Below, piece by piece: positions 7,881 to 15,388 of a stretch of 38,250 nt of DNA. The position numbers were made by a program, and so were the translations under genes. Source of the stretch: Paenibacillus sp. 598K (GTDB lineage: Bacteria > Bacillota > Bacilli > Paenibacillales > Paenibacillaceae); the NCBI RefSeq assembly GCF_003851045.1, contig NZ_BFBX01000057.1:73048-111297 (forward strand), in the 5' to 3' direction. Each line of letters opens with the position of its first letter. Positions within the stretch are counted from its first letter, which is position 1. The notes below the pieces were generated by a model that made no database searches, was not told the origin of the DNA, and worked only from the letters and a program-made list of their open reading frames with translations.

Positions 7881-8345
7881 ATGCGTGTAATTAAATATGT
7901 TGGGCTCGGGATTTTCATCTATGTTTTTGTTTGTTTGTACTTTTTCGTTTTGAATTTTGCAGCGACCTATGTATATCACTCGTTTTTTCCTATCGGCGGC
8001 AACCGGACGGTTGTGCATGTTTTAGCTGCGTTGGCGGGTTTTGTCATGCCGATCATGTTTGGGATAGGCTTAGGGGCATTTCGGTTGTGGTCTTTATCTA
8101 AGGTTAAGGGCGCCTGGTCCTTTAACTGGCTTCTATTCCTTTGTACGTCATTTCCTTTTATGATGATTACGATTCCGGGAGTGTTAATAAATTATCTAGG
8201 GTATCACGAGTTCATCTCCATGCACACAACGATTAAAAAGTTTTTTCCGAATTCGGAATCTGCCTCCACTTATTTGGATATCATCCCCATTATCGCAGGG
8301 TTTACGTTCACTTACTGTATCACTAAAGCAAAAGAAAACCGCTAG
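7881..8345 (+). CDS. Small polytopic membrane protein, unlike its neighbours in base composition
   Basis: This 154-residue protein has four predicted membrane segments (about 5-28, 41-65, 76-102 and 132-149). The start at 7881 is chosen because AGGGGAGG lies just upstream; an upstream in-frame ATG at 7836 has no ribosome site. The DNA is visibly richer in A and T and uses codons such as TTT, ATT and TTA that neighbours avoid. That suggests recent acquisition between the regulator pair and its transporter genes. No family was recognised. A hairpin follows directly, so it is probably its own transcription unit or the end of the yesMN unit. Confidence 0.7.
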   Translation: MRVIKYVGLGIFIYVFVCLYFFVLNFAATYVYHSFFPIGGNRTVVHVLAALAGFVMPIMFGIGLGAFRLWSLSKVKGAWSFNWLLFLCTSFPFMMITIPGVLINYLGYHEFISMHTTIKKFFPNSESASTYLDIIPIIAGFTFTYCITKAKENR

Positions 8346-8355
8346 GTAAAACCTC

Positions 8356-8376
8356 TGGAGGCAGTCGCTGCCTCCA
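8356..8376 (+). terminator. Hairpin, probable terminator
   Basis: TGGAGGCAG-tcg-CTGCCTCCA is a perfect 9-bp stem with a 3-base loop, 10 bases after the membrane-protein stop. It is followed by a T-rich but broken run (TCTTCAT). It separates the regulator unit from the transporter operon. Confidence 0.6.
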
Positions 8377-8475
8377 TCTTCATCTACATCTCCTCTTGGT
8401 ATCCAGAACACCTCCATTCGTACCAACTATGACCCCACCCGAAAAAATTAATAGCCAACTCCCGAAGAAATGCGA

Positions 8476-8504
8476 TTCATCGCCCACGCTTTCCCCGGTA
8501 TGAT
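8476..8504 (+). promoter_or_regulatory. Candidate promoter of the sugar transporter operon
   Basis: TTCATC (8476-8481) and TATGAT (8499-8504) are separated by 17 bases. The -10 is good and the -35 poor, as expected for a promoter that needs an activator such as the YesN-type regulator. It lies 40 bases before the first permease gene. Confidence 0.4.
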
Positions 8505-8544
8505 GGAGTCATCGACTTCATGCAACCAGAGGAGGAGGCTTGCC

Positions 8545-9459
8545 ATGCGCGCCGCCAAACGGCTGAGGGTCACTCAGCATAATCGTACCGCCTATCTATT
8601 CCTGCTGCCCTGGCTCATCGGCTTCATCGGCTTGACCGCCGGGCCGATGCTGGGCTCGCTCTATCTCTCCTTGACCAAGTTCGACCTGCTCAGCTCGCCC
8701 GTCTGGATCGGTCTGGACAACTACAAGCAGATCTTCACCGACGACAGCACCTTCAGCGGGTCGCTATGGCTGACATTCACGTATGTCTTCCTGTCCGTGC
8801 CGCTGCGGCTTATCTTCGCCCTGCTGGTGGCGATGGCGCTCAACAAGGGCATCCGCGCGCTCGGCATCTACCGGACCGTCTATTACATCCCGTCGCTGCT
8901 CGGCGGCAGCGTCGCGATCGCGATCGTCTGGCGTCAGATTTTTGACGGCGAAGGCGCGGTCAACAAGCTGCTCGGTCTGTTCGGCATCAGCGGACCGTCC
9001 TGGATCGCGCATCCGGACTATATCGTCTATACGATCGTCACGCTCTCGATCTGGCAGTTCGGCTCGGCGATGGTCATCTTCCTGGCCGGTCTGAAGCAGG
9101 TGCCCGGCGATCTGTACGAGGCGGCCCAGATGGACGGCGCGGGCAAGCTTGGACAGTTTTTCAAGATTACGCTGCCGATGCTGACGCCGGTCATTTTCTT
9201 CAATCTAATCATGAGCACGATCAACTCGTTCCAGGTGTTCACCCCGGCCTTCGTCATCGGCGACGGACGCGGCGGCCCGCTTGATGCGACGATGTTCTAT
9301 ACGCTGTATCTGTATCTGCAAGGATTCTCGTACTTCAATATGGGCTATGCGGCGGCGCTCGCCTGGCTGATGCTGTTGATCATCGGCGGCTTCACGGCGA
9401 TTCTGTTCCTTACCTCGAAGTTTTGGGTATTCTACGGGGACAGCAAGGAAGGGAGGTAA
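8545..9459 (+). CDS. Sugar ABC transporter permease (LplB/MalF-like, CUT1)
   Basis: This 304-residue inner-membrane permease has six predicted segments and the ATPase-contact EAA loop (EAAQMDGAGKLGQFFKITLP, about residues 192-211). The start at 8545 is fixed by GGAGGAGG just upstream. It pairs with the next gene, 6 bases away, to form a CUT1-type channel for an oligosaccharide. No ATPase gene is present, so a shared MsmX/MsmK-type ATPase encoded elsewhere is expected, as is usual in Bacillales. The substrate cannot be told from sequence; the neighbouring glycosidases point to a plant-derived glycan fragment. Confidence 0.93.
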   Translation: MRAAKRLRVTQHNRTAYLFLLPWLIGFIGLTAGPMLGSLYLSLTKFDLLSSPVWIGLDNYKQIFTDDSTFSGSLWLTFTYVFLSVPLRLIFALLVAMALNKGIRALGIYRTVYYIPSLLGGSVAIAIVWRQIFDGEGAVNKLLGLFGISGPSWIAHPDYIVYTIVTLSIWQFGSAMVIFLAGLKQVPGDLYEAAQMDGAGKLGQFFKITLPMLTPVIFFNLIMSTINSFQVFTPAFVIGDGRGGPLDATMFYTLYLYLQGFSYFNMGYAAALAWLMLLIIGGFTAILFLTSKFWVFYGDSKEGR

Positions 9460-9465
9460 TCGAGG

Positions 9466-10305
9466 ATGCAAGCCAAGCTTAATTACACCAACGGTCTCAA
9501 GCATCTGCTGATTATCCTGGTCGGCCTGCTGATGCTCTACCCGGTCCTGTGGCTGATCAGCAGCTCCTTTAAGCCCAATCAGCTCATCTTCTCGCAGCCG
9601 GGTCTATGGCCCTCGCAGTTCACGCTCGACAACTATATTAACGGCTGGCGCGGCCTCTCGGGCATCTCCTTCAAGACGTTTTTCTTGAATTCGGCGGTGA
9701 TCTCGGTGCTCAGCGTGCTCGGCAACGTCATCACCTGCTCGCTCGCGGCCTTTGCCTTCGGGCGGCTGAACTTTCGCTTCAAGAGCCTGCTGTTCGCGCT
9801 CATGCTGGTGACGATCATGCTGCCGTACCATGTGACGCTGATCCCGCAGTACATTATCTTCAACGAGCTGCAGTGGATCAACACGTATTATCCGCTCGTC
9901 CTGCCGAAGTGGCTGGCGACCGATTCCTTCTTTATCCTGCTGATGGTACAATTCATCCGCGGCATCCCGCGCGAGCTCGACGAGAGCGCGACGATCGATG
10001 GCTGCGGCCAATCGCAGATCTACTGGCGGATCATCCTGCCGCTCCTGCTGCCTGCGCTGATCACGACGGCGATCTTCACCTTCATCTGGACGTGGGACGA
10101 CTTTTTCAGCCAGATGATCTACCTGAGCGATATTCGTCTCTTCACCGTGCAGCTCGGCATCCGCTCATTGTTCGACCCTTCGGGCTCCTCGGACTGGGGC
10201 GCGCTGCTGGCGATGTCGACGTTGTCGCTGCTGCCGATCTCGCTTATCTTCATGTTCTTCCAGCGCTACTTTCTGGAGGGCATCGCGACGACCGGTTTAA
10301 AATAA
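9466..10305 (+). CDS. Sugar ABC transporter permease (YtcP/MalG-like, CUT1)
   Basis: This 279-residue permease has six membrane segments and the EAA-type loop ELDESATIDGCGQSQIYWRI (about 169-188). It follows the first permease gene after 6 bases with GGGAGG as ribosome site. It should form a heterodimer with that permease. Length and motif spacing are normal for the MalG group. Confidence 0.93.
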   Translation: MQAKLNYTNGLKHLLIILVGLLMLYPVLWLISSSFKPNQLIFSQPGLWPSQFTLDNYINGWRGLSGISFKTFFLNSAVISVLSVLGNVITCSLAAFAFGRLNFRFKSLLFALMLVTIMLPYHVTLIPQYIIFNELQWINTYYPLVLPKWLATDSFFILLMVQFIRGIPRELDESATIDGCGQSQIYWRIILPLLLPALITTAIFTFIWTWDDFFSQMIYLSDIRLFTVQLGIRSLFDPSGSSDWGALLAMSTLSLLPISLIFMFFQRYFLEGIATTGLK

Positions 10306-10427
10306 ACCGAAAAAATAACGAATCAACAGCCGAAGGAATCGCATTCAATCGCCGTCGCGCTTGGCTTAAGATAACTAATGAAAGCACACACTGCAAGTAC
10401 ACACTAAACGTATGGGGGAGATCGAAT

Positions 10428-11786
10428 ATGAAACAACGTATGCTGGCAGGGGCGCTGATCCTGGCGCTGACGATGGTAACCGCTTGCTCCGGCGGCACAG
10501 GCAGCCCGGGAGCAGGGAGCGGCGGCACGTCGACCAACGAGCCGAAGGGATCGTCCGGGAGCGGTCAGGAGCAAACGGCCGAGGAGGTCGAGCTGCGCAT
10601 CATGTGGTGGGGCGACCAGAAGCGCGCGGACATCACCAATGAGGTGCTGCGGCTGTTCCAGGAGGAGTACCCGCATATTCGCGTATTGGGCGAATTCTCG
10701 CCGTCGACCGGCTACTTCGACAAGCTGAACACGCAGCTCGCCTCCGGCACCGCAGCCGATGTATTCTTCCTCGGGGGCAATGTCGTCGACTACGCCAGCA
10801 AAGGCGTGCTGCTCGACCTCGAGCCGTATGTCGGCAAGCAGCTCGACCTGAGCGACATGGACGAGGCGATGGTGCAGTACGGCACGCTGGGCGGCACGCT
10901 CGTCCACGTCTCGGCAGGCGCCAATGCCCGCGGCATCGTCGTCAACGAGCGGCTGTTCGAGGAGGCGGGGATGGCGCTGCCGCAGGACGGCTGGACCTGG
11001 GATGACTACGCGAGCATCAGCAACGAGATCGCCAGCAAGCTCGATGGCGTCTACGGCACATACAACTTCACCGTCGAAGGCATGGACATCTATCTGAAGC
11101 AGAACGGGGCGCAGCTCTACAATATGGAGGAGAATGCGCTGGGCTTCGAGGAGGCCGACGTCAAGAGCTGGTTCGAGTATTGGGCGGAGACATCCAAGGG
11201 CGGCGGCGTCGTCACGCCGGAGCTGGCCGTCTCGCATCCGCAAGGCGATACGAGCAAGTCGCTGATCGTCACCGGACAGGTCGCGATGGGGCTGATCCCC
11301 TCCAATCAGCTGGCGGCGCATCAGAGCCTGACCGAGGATAAGCTGACGATGGTGCAGCTGCCGCGCGGCGACAAGGGTACGGGCGTCGTCTTCGAGTCGA
11401 GCCAGGGGCTGTCCGGCTACGCCAAGACCGAGCATCCGGAGGAAGTGGCGATGCTGATCAACTTCTTCATCAACTCCCCGGAGGCGGCCAAGGTGCTCGG
11501 CAACGACCGCGGCGTGCCGGTCACGTCGAAGAATCGCGCGGTGCTGGAGCAGATGACCGACGAGGTGCAGCAGGTCGTATACGACTATACGAACCGGGTA
11601 TCCGAAGCGACCAAGACCGAGCCGTTTAACGTCAGCTACAACATGCCGGGCAACACCGAGTTCGCTTCGCTGGCGGAGAAAACCGTCCAGGAGATCGGCT
11701 TCGGCCGCAAGACGGTCGATCAGGCCGTCACCGACTTCTATAACGGCACGGTCCGCATCTTCGAGAGCAACAAGCAAAGCTCGTAA
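10428..11786 (+). CDS. Sugar-binding lipoprotein of the ABC transporter
   Basis: This 452-residue family 1 extracellular solute-binding protein has a signal peptide and lipobox VTAC with Cys20, then a Gly/Ser/Thr-rich linker (about 21-50) and the binding fold, starting LRIMWWGDQKRADI. The start at ATG 10428 is supported by GGGGGAG. An open frame continues far upstream but overlaps the permease gene out of frame and is not real. It delivers an extracellular sugar to the two permeases. It is separated by 122 bases from the permease genes and by 393 bases with strong hairpins from the hydrolases, so its mRNA level may differ. Confidence 0.95.
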   Translation: MKQRMLAGALILALTMVTACSGGTGSPGAGSGGTSTNEPKGSSGSGQEQTAEEVELRIMWWGDQKRADITNEVLRLFQEEYPHIRVLGEFSPSTGYFDKLNTQLASGTAADVFFLGGNVVDYASKGVLLDLEPYVGKQLDLSDMDEAMVQYGTLGGTLVHVSAGANARGIVVNERLFEEAGMALPQDGWTWDDYASISNEIASKLDGVYGTYNFTVEGMDIYLKQNGAQLYNMEENALGFEEADVKSWFEYWAETSKGGGVVTPELAVSHPQGDTSKSLIVTGQVAMGLIPSNQLAAHQSLTEDKLTMVQLPRGDKGTGVVFESSQGLSGYAKTEHPEEVAMLINFFINSPEAAKVLGNDRGVPVTSKNRAVLEQMTDEVQQVVYDYTNRVSEATKTEPFNVSYNMPGNTEFASLAEKTVQEIGFGRKTVDQAVTDFYNGTVRIFESNKQSS

Positions 11787-12179
11787 CCGATCTGCTATAA
11801 GCGCGATCGTGCGAGAACGAATCCGCCAGGCGTCGGTCAGGGAGGGCGGCAGCTTGCCGCCTCCTCTGAGGAGGAGCGCGTGCGCAGGCAGAGCGGGGCA
11901 TCAGCGACAAGCAAGACCAATAGGCTGCCGGTTCCCGGCAGTCTATTGGCATAGAGAGTCTGGCAGGCAATCTTCGTGCGGCAAGCGATTGCCGGGGCCT
12001 GTCGGCGTAGCTGGCAGTGCCGATGTCCTGCCAATCCAAGATATCCTGCGGTGGTGCTGGAGCTGCCTATCATGGGCCCTCCGCCCTCCTCGCAACCAGC
12101 GACATCTGCGCGAGGGCTGGCAGGCTCAGCCAACTTGTGCCATGATTAAGGATAGAACAGCTAAGAGAGGATGTATCCG
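11787..12179 (+). other. Gap with three hairpins after the binding-protein gene
   Basis: No convincing gene. Hairpin 1 (11841-11864): GGAGGGCGGCA-gct-TGCCGCCTCC, one bulge. Hairpin 2 (11917-11949): CCAATAG and CTATTGG flank CTGCCGG-ttc-CCGGCAG with one G-T pair, giving 15 pairs. Hairpin 3 (11966-11993): GGCAATC and GATTGCC with a 14-base loop. None has a T-tract. Hairpins behind binding-protein genes often protect the upstream mRNA or partly stop transcription. Confidence 0.5.
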
Positions 12180-13838
12180 ATGAACGAAGCATTGCTAAAG
12201 AAGCTGCGGGCGTCCAGTCCCGAAGCGGGCGACGAGACGAGCGGTAGCGCAGAGGCGGGCAGGAGAGCGGAGCTGCTGGAGCAATTCGGAGGGTCAGGCG
12301 TAGCCTTCGCCGCCCGCGAGGGCAAGCTGGCAGGGACGTGGCAGCTCGCCGTGCGCAAGCTGCTGGAGTGCATCAAGCCGACAGGCGGCGAATCGCCGAT
12401 CCTGCAGGAGGGCGGCGTCTACTACGGCTGCTGGCTGGAGAGCACCGGCACGATCAACGCCGAGCTTCTCTCGCGCTTCCTGCCGGAGGTGTCCGAGGCG
12501 ACGTACCTCTCCTTCGCGCGCCATCAGCGCGAGGACGGCATGCTCCCGTACAAGGTGACGGAGCATGGGCCGGCGTTCCGCCAGATCCAGCTCGTGACGC
12601 CGCTGGCCCGCTGCGTCTGGCGTCATTATGCGCTGCATGGGCGCAACAAGGCGTTCCTGCGGACGATGTACGATGCGATGTCGCGTTATGACCTCTGGCT
12701 GGCTACGTACCGCGACACACGCGGCAGCGGCTGCGTCGAGGCGTTCAGCACGTTCGATACCGGGCACGATCTGTCTCCGCGCTTCTGGCATGTCCCGGAT
12801 ACCCCGTATGATGGCGACCCGACGAAGTGTGATCCCGACTCGCCGATCCTGCCCTTCCTGGCGCCGGATCTGACGGCCAATGTGTATTGCCAGCGGCTCT
12901 ATCTGGCCCGTATGGCCGAGGAGCTGGGCGAGAGCGCCGAGGAGTGGCGGACCAAAGCCGAGCAGTCGCTGGCCAGCCTGTATCGCAACTGCTATGACGA
13001 GACGGATCATTTCTTCTACGATCGCGACCGTCAGGACGAGCTGGTGCGCGTGCAGTCGGATGTGCTGCTGCGGGTGCTCGCGTGCGAGGTGGGCGACCGC
13101 GAATTTTTTGATGCGGCGCTGCGGCGTTACCTGCTGAACACGCGCAAGTTTTTTGCCAAGTATCCGTACACGTCGATCGCCATGGACGATCCGCGCTTCG
13201 ATCCGAATGCCAGCTACAACAGCTGGGCAGGGCCGACCAACTTTCTCAGCCTGATCCGGACGGCGCATGCGTTCGAGACGCATCATCGCTATGTGGAGCT
13301 GACCTGGGTGCTGCAGCCGATCCTCTCGGCGCTTTCGCATGCCGAGCGATTCGCGCAGACGCTCAGTCCCTGGACCGGCAGCGAGGGCTACACCGAGACG
13401 TATTCGCCGTCGATCCTCTGCCTGCTCGATTACGTGGAGCGGCTGAGCGGCATCCTGCCGACAGCGGAGGATGAGCTCTGGTTCACCGGGCTGATCCCGG
13501 CCGATATGGACCATGGCGAGTGCGTCGCCGGCGAGACGGCCTATAGCCGCGTAGTGGACGGCGTGCGCTATGAGCTGATCAACACCAGGGAGGTCTGCGA
13601 GATCTATCGCGACGGCGAGCTGCATATGCGCTTCCCTTATGGCGTGCGTATCGTTACGGATCGCGCGGGGGCGCTAATCGGCTTAGTCGGCATGAGCGTG
13701 CGGACGATCGAGGGCGAGCTGGCGTATGCAGGACGGGAGATCGCCTTCGCCGCAGCGGGCAATGACGGACTGGCGTATCGCGACGGCGAGCTGCAGCTCG
13801 AGCGTCAGATCGGCATCGTCTATCCGACATACGGCTGA
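12180..13838 (+). CDS. Glycoside hydrolase, MGH1-like (alpha/alpha)6-barrel
   Basis: This 552-residue cytoplasmic protein has no signal peptide. Its repeated helical pattern with aromatic and acidic motifs is that of six-hairpin glycosidases, nearest to the MGH1-like/GH63-GH37 type: GVYYGCWLESTGTI, DTGHDLSPRFWH, PFLAPDLTANVY and YNSWAGPTNFLS. The last is typical of the substrate cleft (N-S-W-x-G-P). Assignment to the fold is from motif memory and the substrate is unknown. The start at 12180 is 9 bases after AGAGAGG; ATG 12171 is directly adjacent to the ribosome site and less likely. It probably trims an imported oligosaccharide together with the GH43 enzyme downstream. Confidence 0.75.
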   Translation: MNEALLKKLRASSPEAGDETSGSAEAGRRAELLEQFGGSGVAFAAREGKLAGTWQLAVRKLLECIKPTGGESPILQEGGVYYGCWLESTGTINAELLSRFLPEVSEATYLSFARHQREDGMLPYKVTEHGPAFRQIQLVTPLARCVWRHYALHGRNKAFLRTMYDAMSRYDLWLATYRDTRGSGCVEAFSTFDTGHDLSPRFWHVPDTPYDGDPTKCDPDSPILPFLAPDLTANVYCQRLYLARMAEELGESAEEWRTKAEQSLASLYRNCYDETDHFFYDRDRQDELVRVQSDVLLRVLACEVGDREFFDAALRRYLLNTRKFFAKYPYTSIAMDDPRFDPNASYNSWAGPTNFLSLIRTAHAFETHHRYVELTWVLQPILSALSHAERFAQTLSPWTGSEGYTETYSPSILCLLDYVERLSGILPTAEDELWFTGLIPADMDHGECVAGETAYSRVVDGVRYELINTREVCEIYRDGELHMRFPYGVRIVTDRAGALIGLVGMSVRTIEGELAYAGREIAFAAAGNDGLAYRDGELQLERQIGIVYPTYG

Positions 13839-13922
13839 CGGTGGCGTCGCATTGAGCCGAACCATAGCATACGACGATCGCGATACGGTGGTTGATTAAT
13901 AGGAAAGCTGGGGAGATGCAGG

Positions 13923-14828
13923 ATGGAGAGATTGAGCAATCGAGAGATTCAGATACGCGACCCGTTCGTAGTGCCGGACCTCGCGTCAGGCCGCTACTAT
14001 ATGTTCGGCAGCACGGATGCGAATATATGGGGACCGGGCACCGGCTTCGACGCCTACGTCGGCGACGATCTGGACACATGGGAAGGGCCGTACCCGGTAT
14101 TCCGACCGGAGCCCGGCTTCTACGCCGAACGCAACTTCTGGGCGCCCGAGGTGTACGCATACGATGGCCGCTACTATATGTTCGCGACCTTCCGCAGGCG
14201 CGACAACGATCGGCTCGGTACGGCGGTGCTGGCGGCCGACGAGCTGCTCGGGCCGTATACGCCGCATAGCGACGGACCGGTGACGCCCGAGGGCTGGAGC
14301 TCGCTCGATGGCAGCTTGCATATCGATGAGCAAGGCGAGCCGTGGATGGTCTTCTGCCATGAGTGGCAGCAGGTGGCGGACGGCGAGATCTGCGCGATGC
14401 GGCTGACGGCCGATCTGAAGCAGGCGGCAGCGGAGCCGCAGCTGCTGTTCCGCGCCTCCGAGGCGCCGTGGACGACGCCCTTCCACTCGGAGCGCTACCC
14501 GGATCAGGACAACTACGTGACCGACGGGCCGTATCTGTTCCGCACGAGCGGCGGCACGCTGCATATGCTCTGGGCGGGCTTCATCGACAACCGTTATGCG
14601 CTTGGCCTCGCCACCTCCGAGTCCGGCCAGGTCATCGGTCCATGGCGGCAATCCGAGTCGCCGCTGTACAGCAACGACGGCGGACACGGCATGGTGTTCC
14701 GCACCTTCGCGGGCGAGCTGATGCTGACGATCCACACGCCCAACCGGACGCCGAACGAACGGCCCATCTTCCTGCGGCTGACAGAAGCGGCTGATGGGAG
14801 CATCGTTGTGGAGGAAGGGCAGGGTTAG
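13923..14828 (+). CDS. Glycoside hydrolase family 43 protein
   Basis: This 301-residue five-bladed beta-propeller enzyme has no signal peptide and so is intracellular. The general base is Asp13 (IRDPFV). The likely pKa-modulating Asp is Asp129 (SLDGSLHID). At the usual catalytic-acid site the motif reads VTDGPYLF, so Asp201 stands where classical GH43 enzymes have Glu (E-G-P); another Glu, such as Glu155 (DGEICAM), may serve. Members hydrolyse arabinose, xylose or galactose linkages; which one cannot be told. GGGGAG precedes the start. It lies 84 bases behind the MGH1-like gene in the same direction, probably one operon. Confidence 0.88.
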   Translation: MERLSNREIQIRDPFVVPDLASGRYYMFGSTDANIWGPGTGFDAYVGDDLDTWEGPYPVFRPEPGFYAERNFWAPEVYAYDGRYYMFATFRRRDNDRLGTAVLAADELLGPYTPHSDGPVTPEGWSSLDGSLHIDEQGEPWMVFCHEWQQVADGEICAMRLTADLKQAAAEPQLLFRASEAPWTTPFHSERYPDQDNYVTDGPYLFRTSGGTLHMLWAGFIDNRYALGLATSESGQVIGPWRQSESPLYSNDGGHGMVFRTFAGELMLTIHTPNRTPNERPIFLRLTEAADGSIVVEEGQG

Positions 14829-14833
14829 ACGGG

Positions 14834-15082
14834 ATGACAGGAAGCAACGAGGTGAGAGAGGATAAGTATGATGCCGACGTTGACCCATCCCGCTGCCCCC
14901 TCTGCGGCGGGGACAATCGCTGCGCGATCCTGCAAGGGGCCGAGATCGACAGCTGCTGGTGCCGGGCGGCTGCCATCCCGCGCGGTCTGCTCGAGCGTGT
15001 GCCTGCCGAGCGCGCAGGTCAAGCCTGCATCTGTGCAGCATGCGTAGCAGCCTACCATCGAGAGACAGCGACCGGGAGATAG
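14834..15082 (+). CDS. Cysteine-rich CWC family protein
   Basis: This 82-residue protein has the CWC signature: CPLCGGDNRC (about 21-30), SCWCR (about 40-44), P-x-x-LLERVP and CICAACV (about 65-71). Seven of its cysteines fall in the three conserved clusters, probably binding zinc or iron. Start is 5 bases after the GH43 stop, so co-transcribed. Function of the family is unknown. It is probably a cytoplasmic metal-binding protein with no evident link to the sugar genes. Confidence 0.85.
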   Translation: MTGSNEVREDKYDADVDPSRCPLCGGDNRCAILQGAEIDSCWCRAAAIPRGLLERVPAERAGQACICAACVAAYHRETATGR

Positions 15083-15166
15083 CGACGTTTGCGGATATGG
15101 GGACAGGGGCAGAGCCATAATTGACCTTGCTCTTGGGCATCTACAGATAGTACAGTCCATTGGCTT

Positions 15167-15350
15167 AACTGCAATAATACCTTTAAATGAGCCCCAAACC
15201 GCTCCGCAATTGGATTTAACTGCGAAAGTACAGTTGTTTTTGGGGAAAGCCCTTCAATCAGGCGATTCCAATGATATTAAGCGTACTTTTGCAGTTGTTT
15301 ACCGGTTTGAGAGTAGTTTCGCCGTAAATAAAGGTACTTTTACATTTGTT
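15167..15350. repeat. Four copies of an AACTGCAAAAGTAC-type motif in the intergenic region
   Basis: Copies at 15167-15181 and 15218-15235 are on the plus strand (AACTGCAATAATACC; AACTGCGAAAGTACAGTT). Copies at 15281-15297 and 15333-15350 are inverted (GCGTACTTTTGCAGTTG; GGTACTTTTACATTTGTT). The second also folds on itself (AACTG/CAGTT). The region is AT-rich and has no gene; it fills most of 15083-15388. Confidence 0.6.
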
Positions 15351-15388
15351 CAGCTCACACTTTTGTCCTCAGAAGAAACCCTTCGCGC

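Noticed and set aside
9873..10427. Upstream extension of the binding-protein frame
   Set aside because: It overlaps the second permease gene out of frame; the signal peptide and ribosome site place the start at 10428.
10404..11777. A 457-codon minus-strand frame opposite the binding-protein gene
   Set aside because: Mirror frame of a well-recognised lipoprotein gene; the composition is a reverse-complement artefact.
12294..13625. A 443-codon minus-strand frame opposite the MGH1-like gene
   Set aside because: Mirror frame; no ribosome site or motif.
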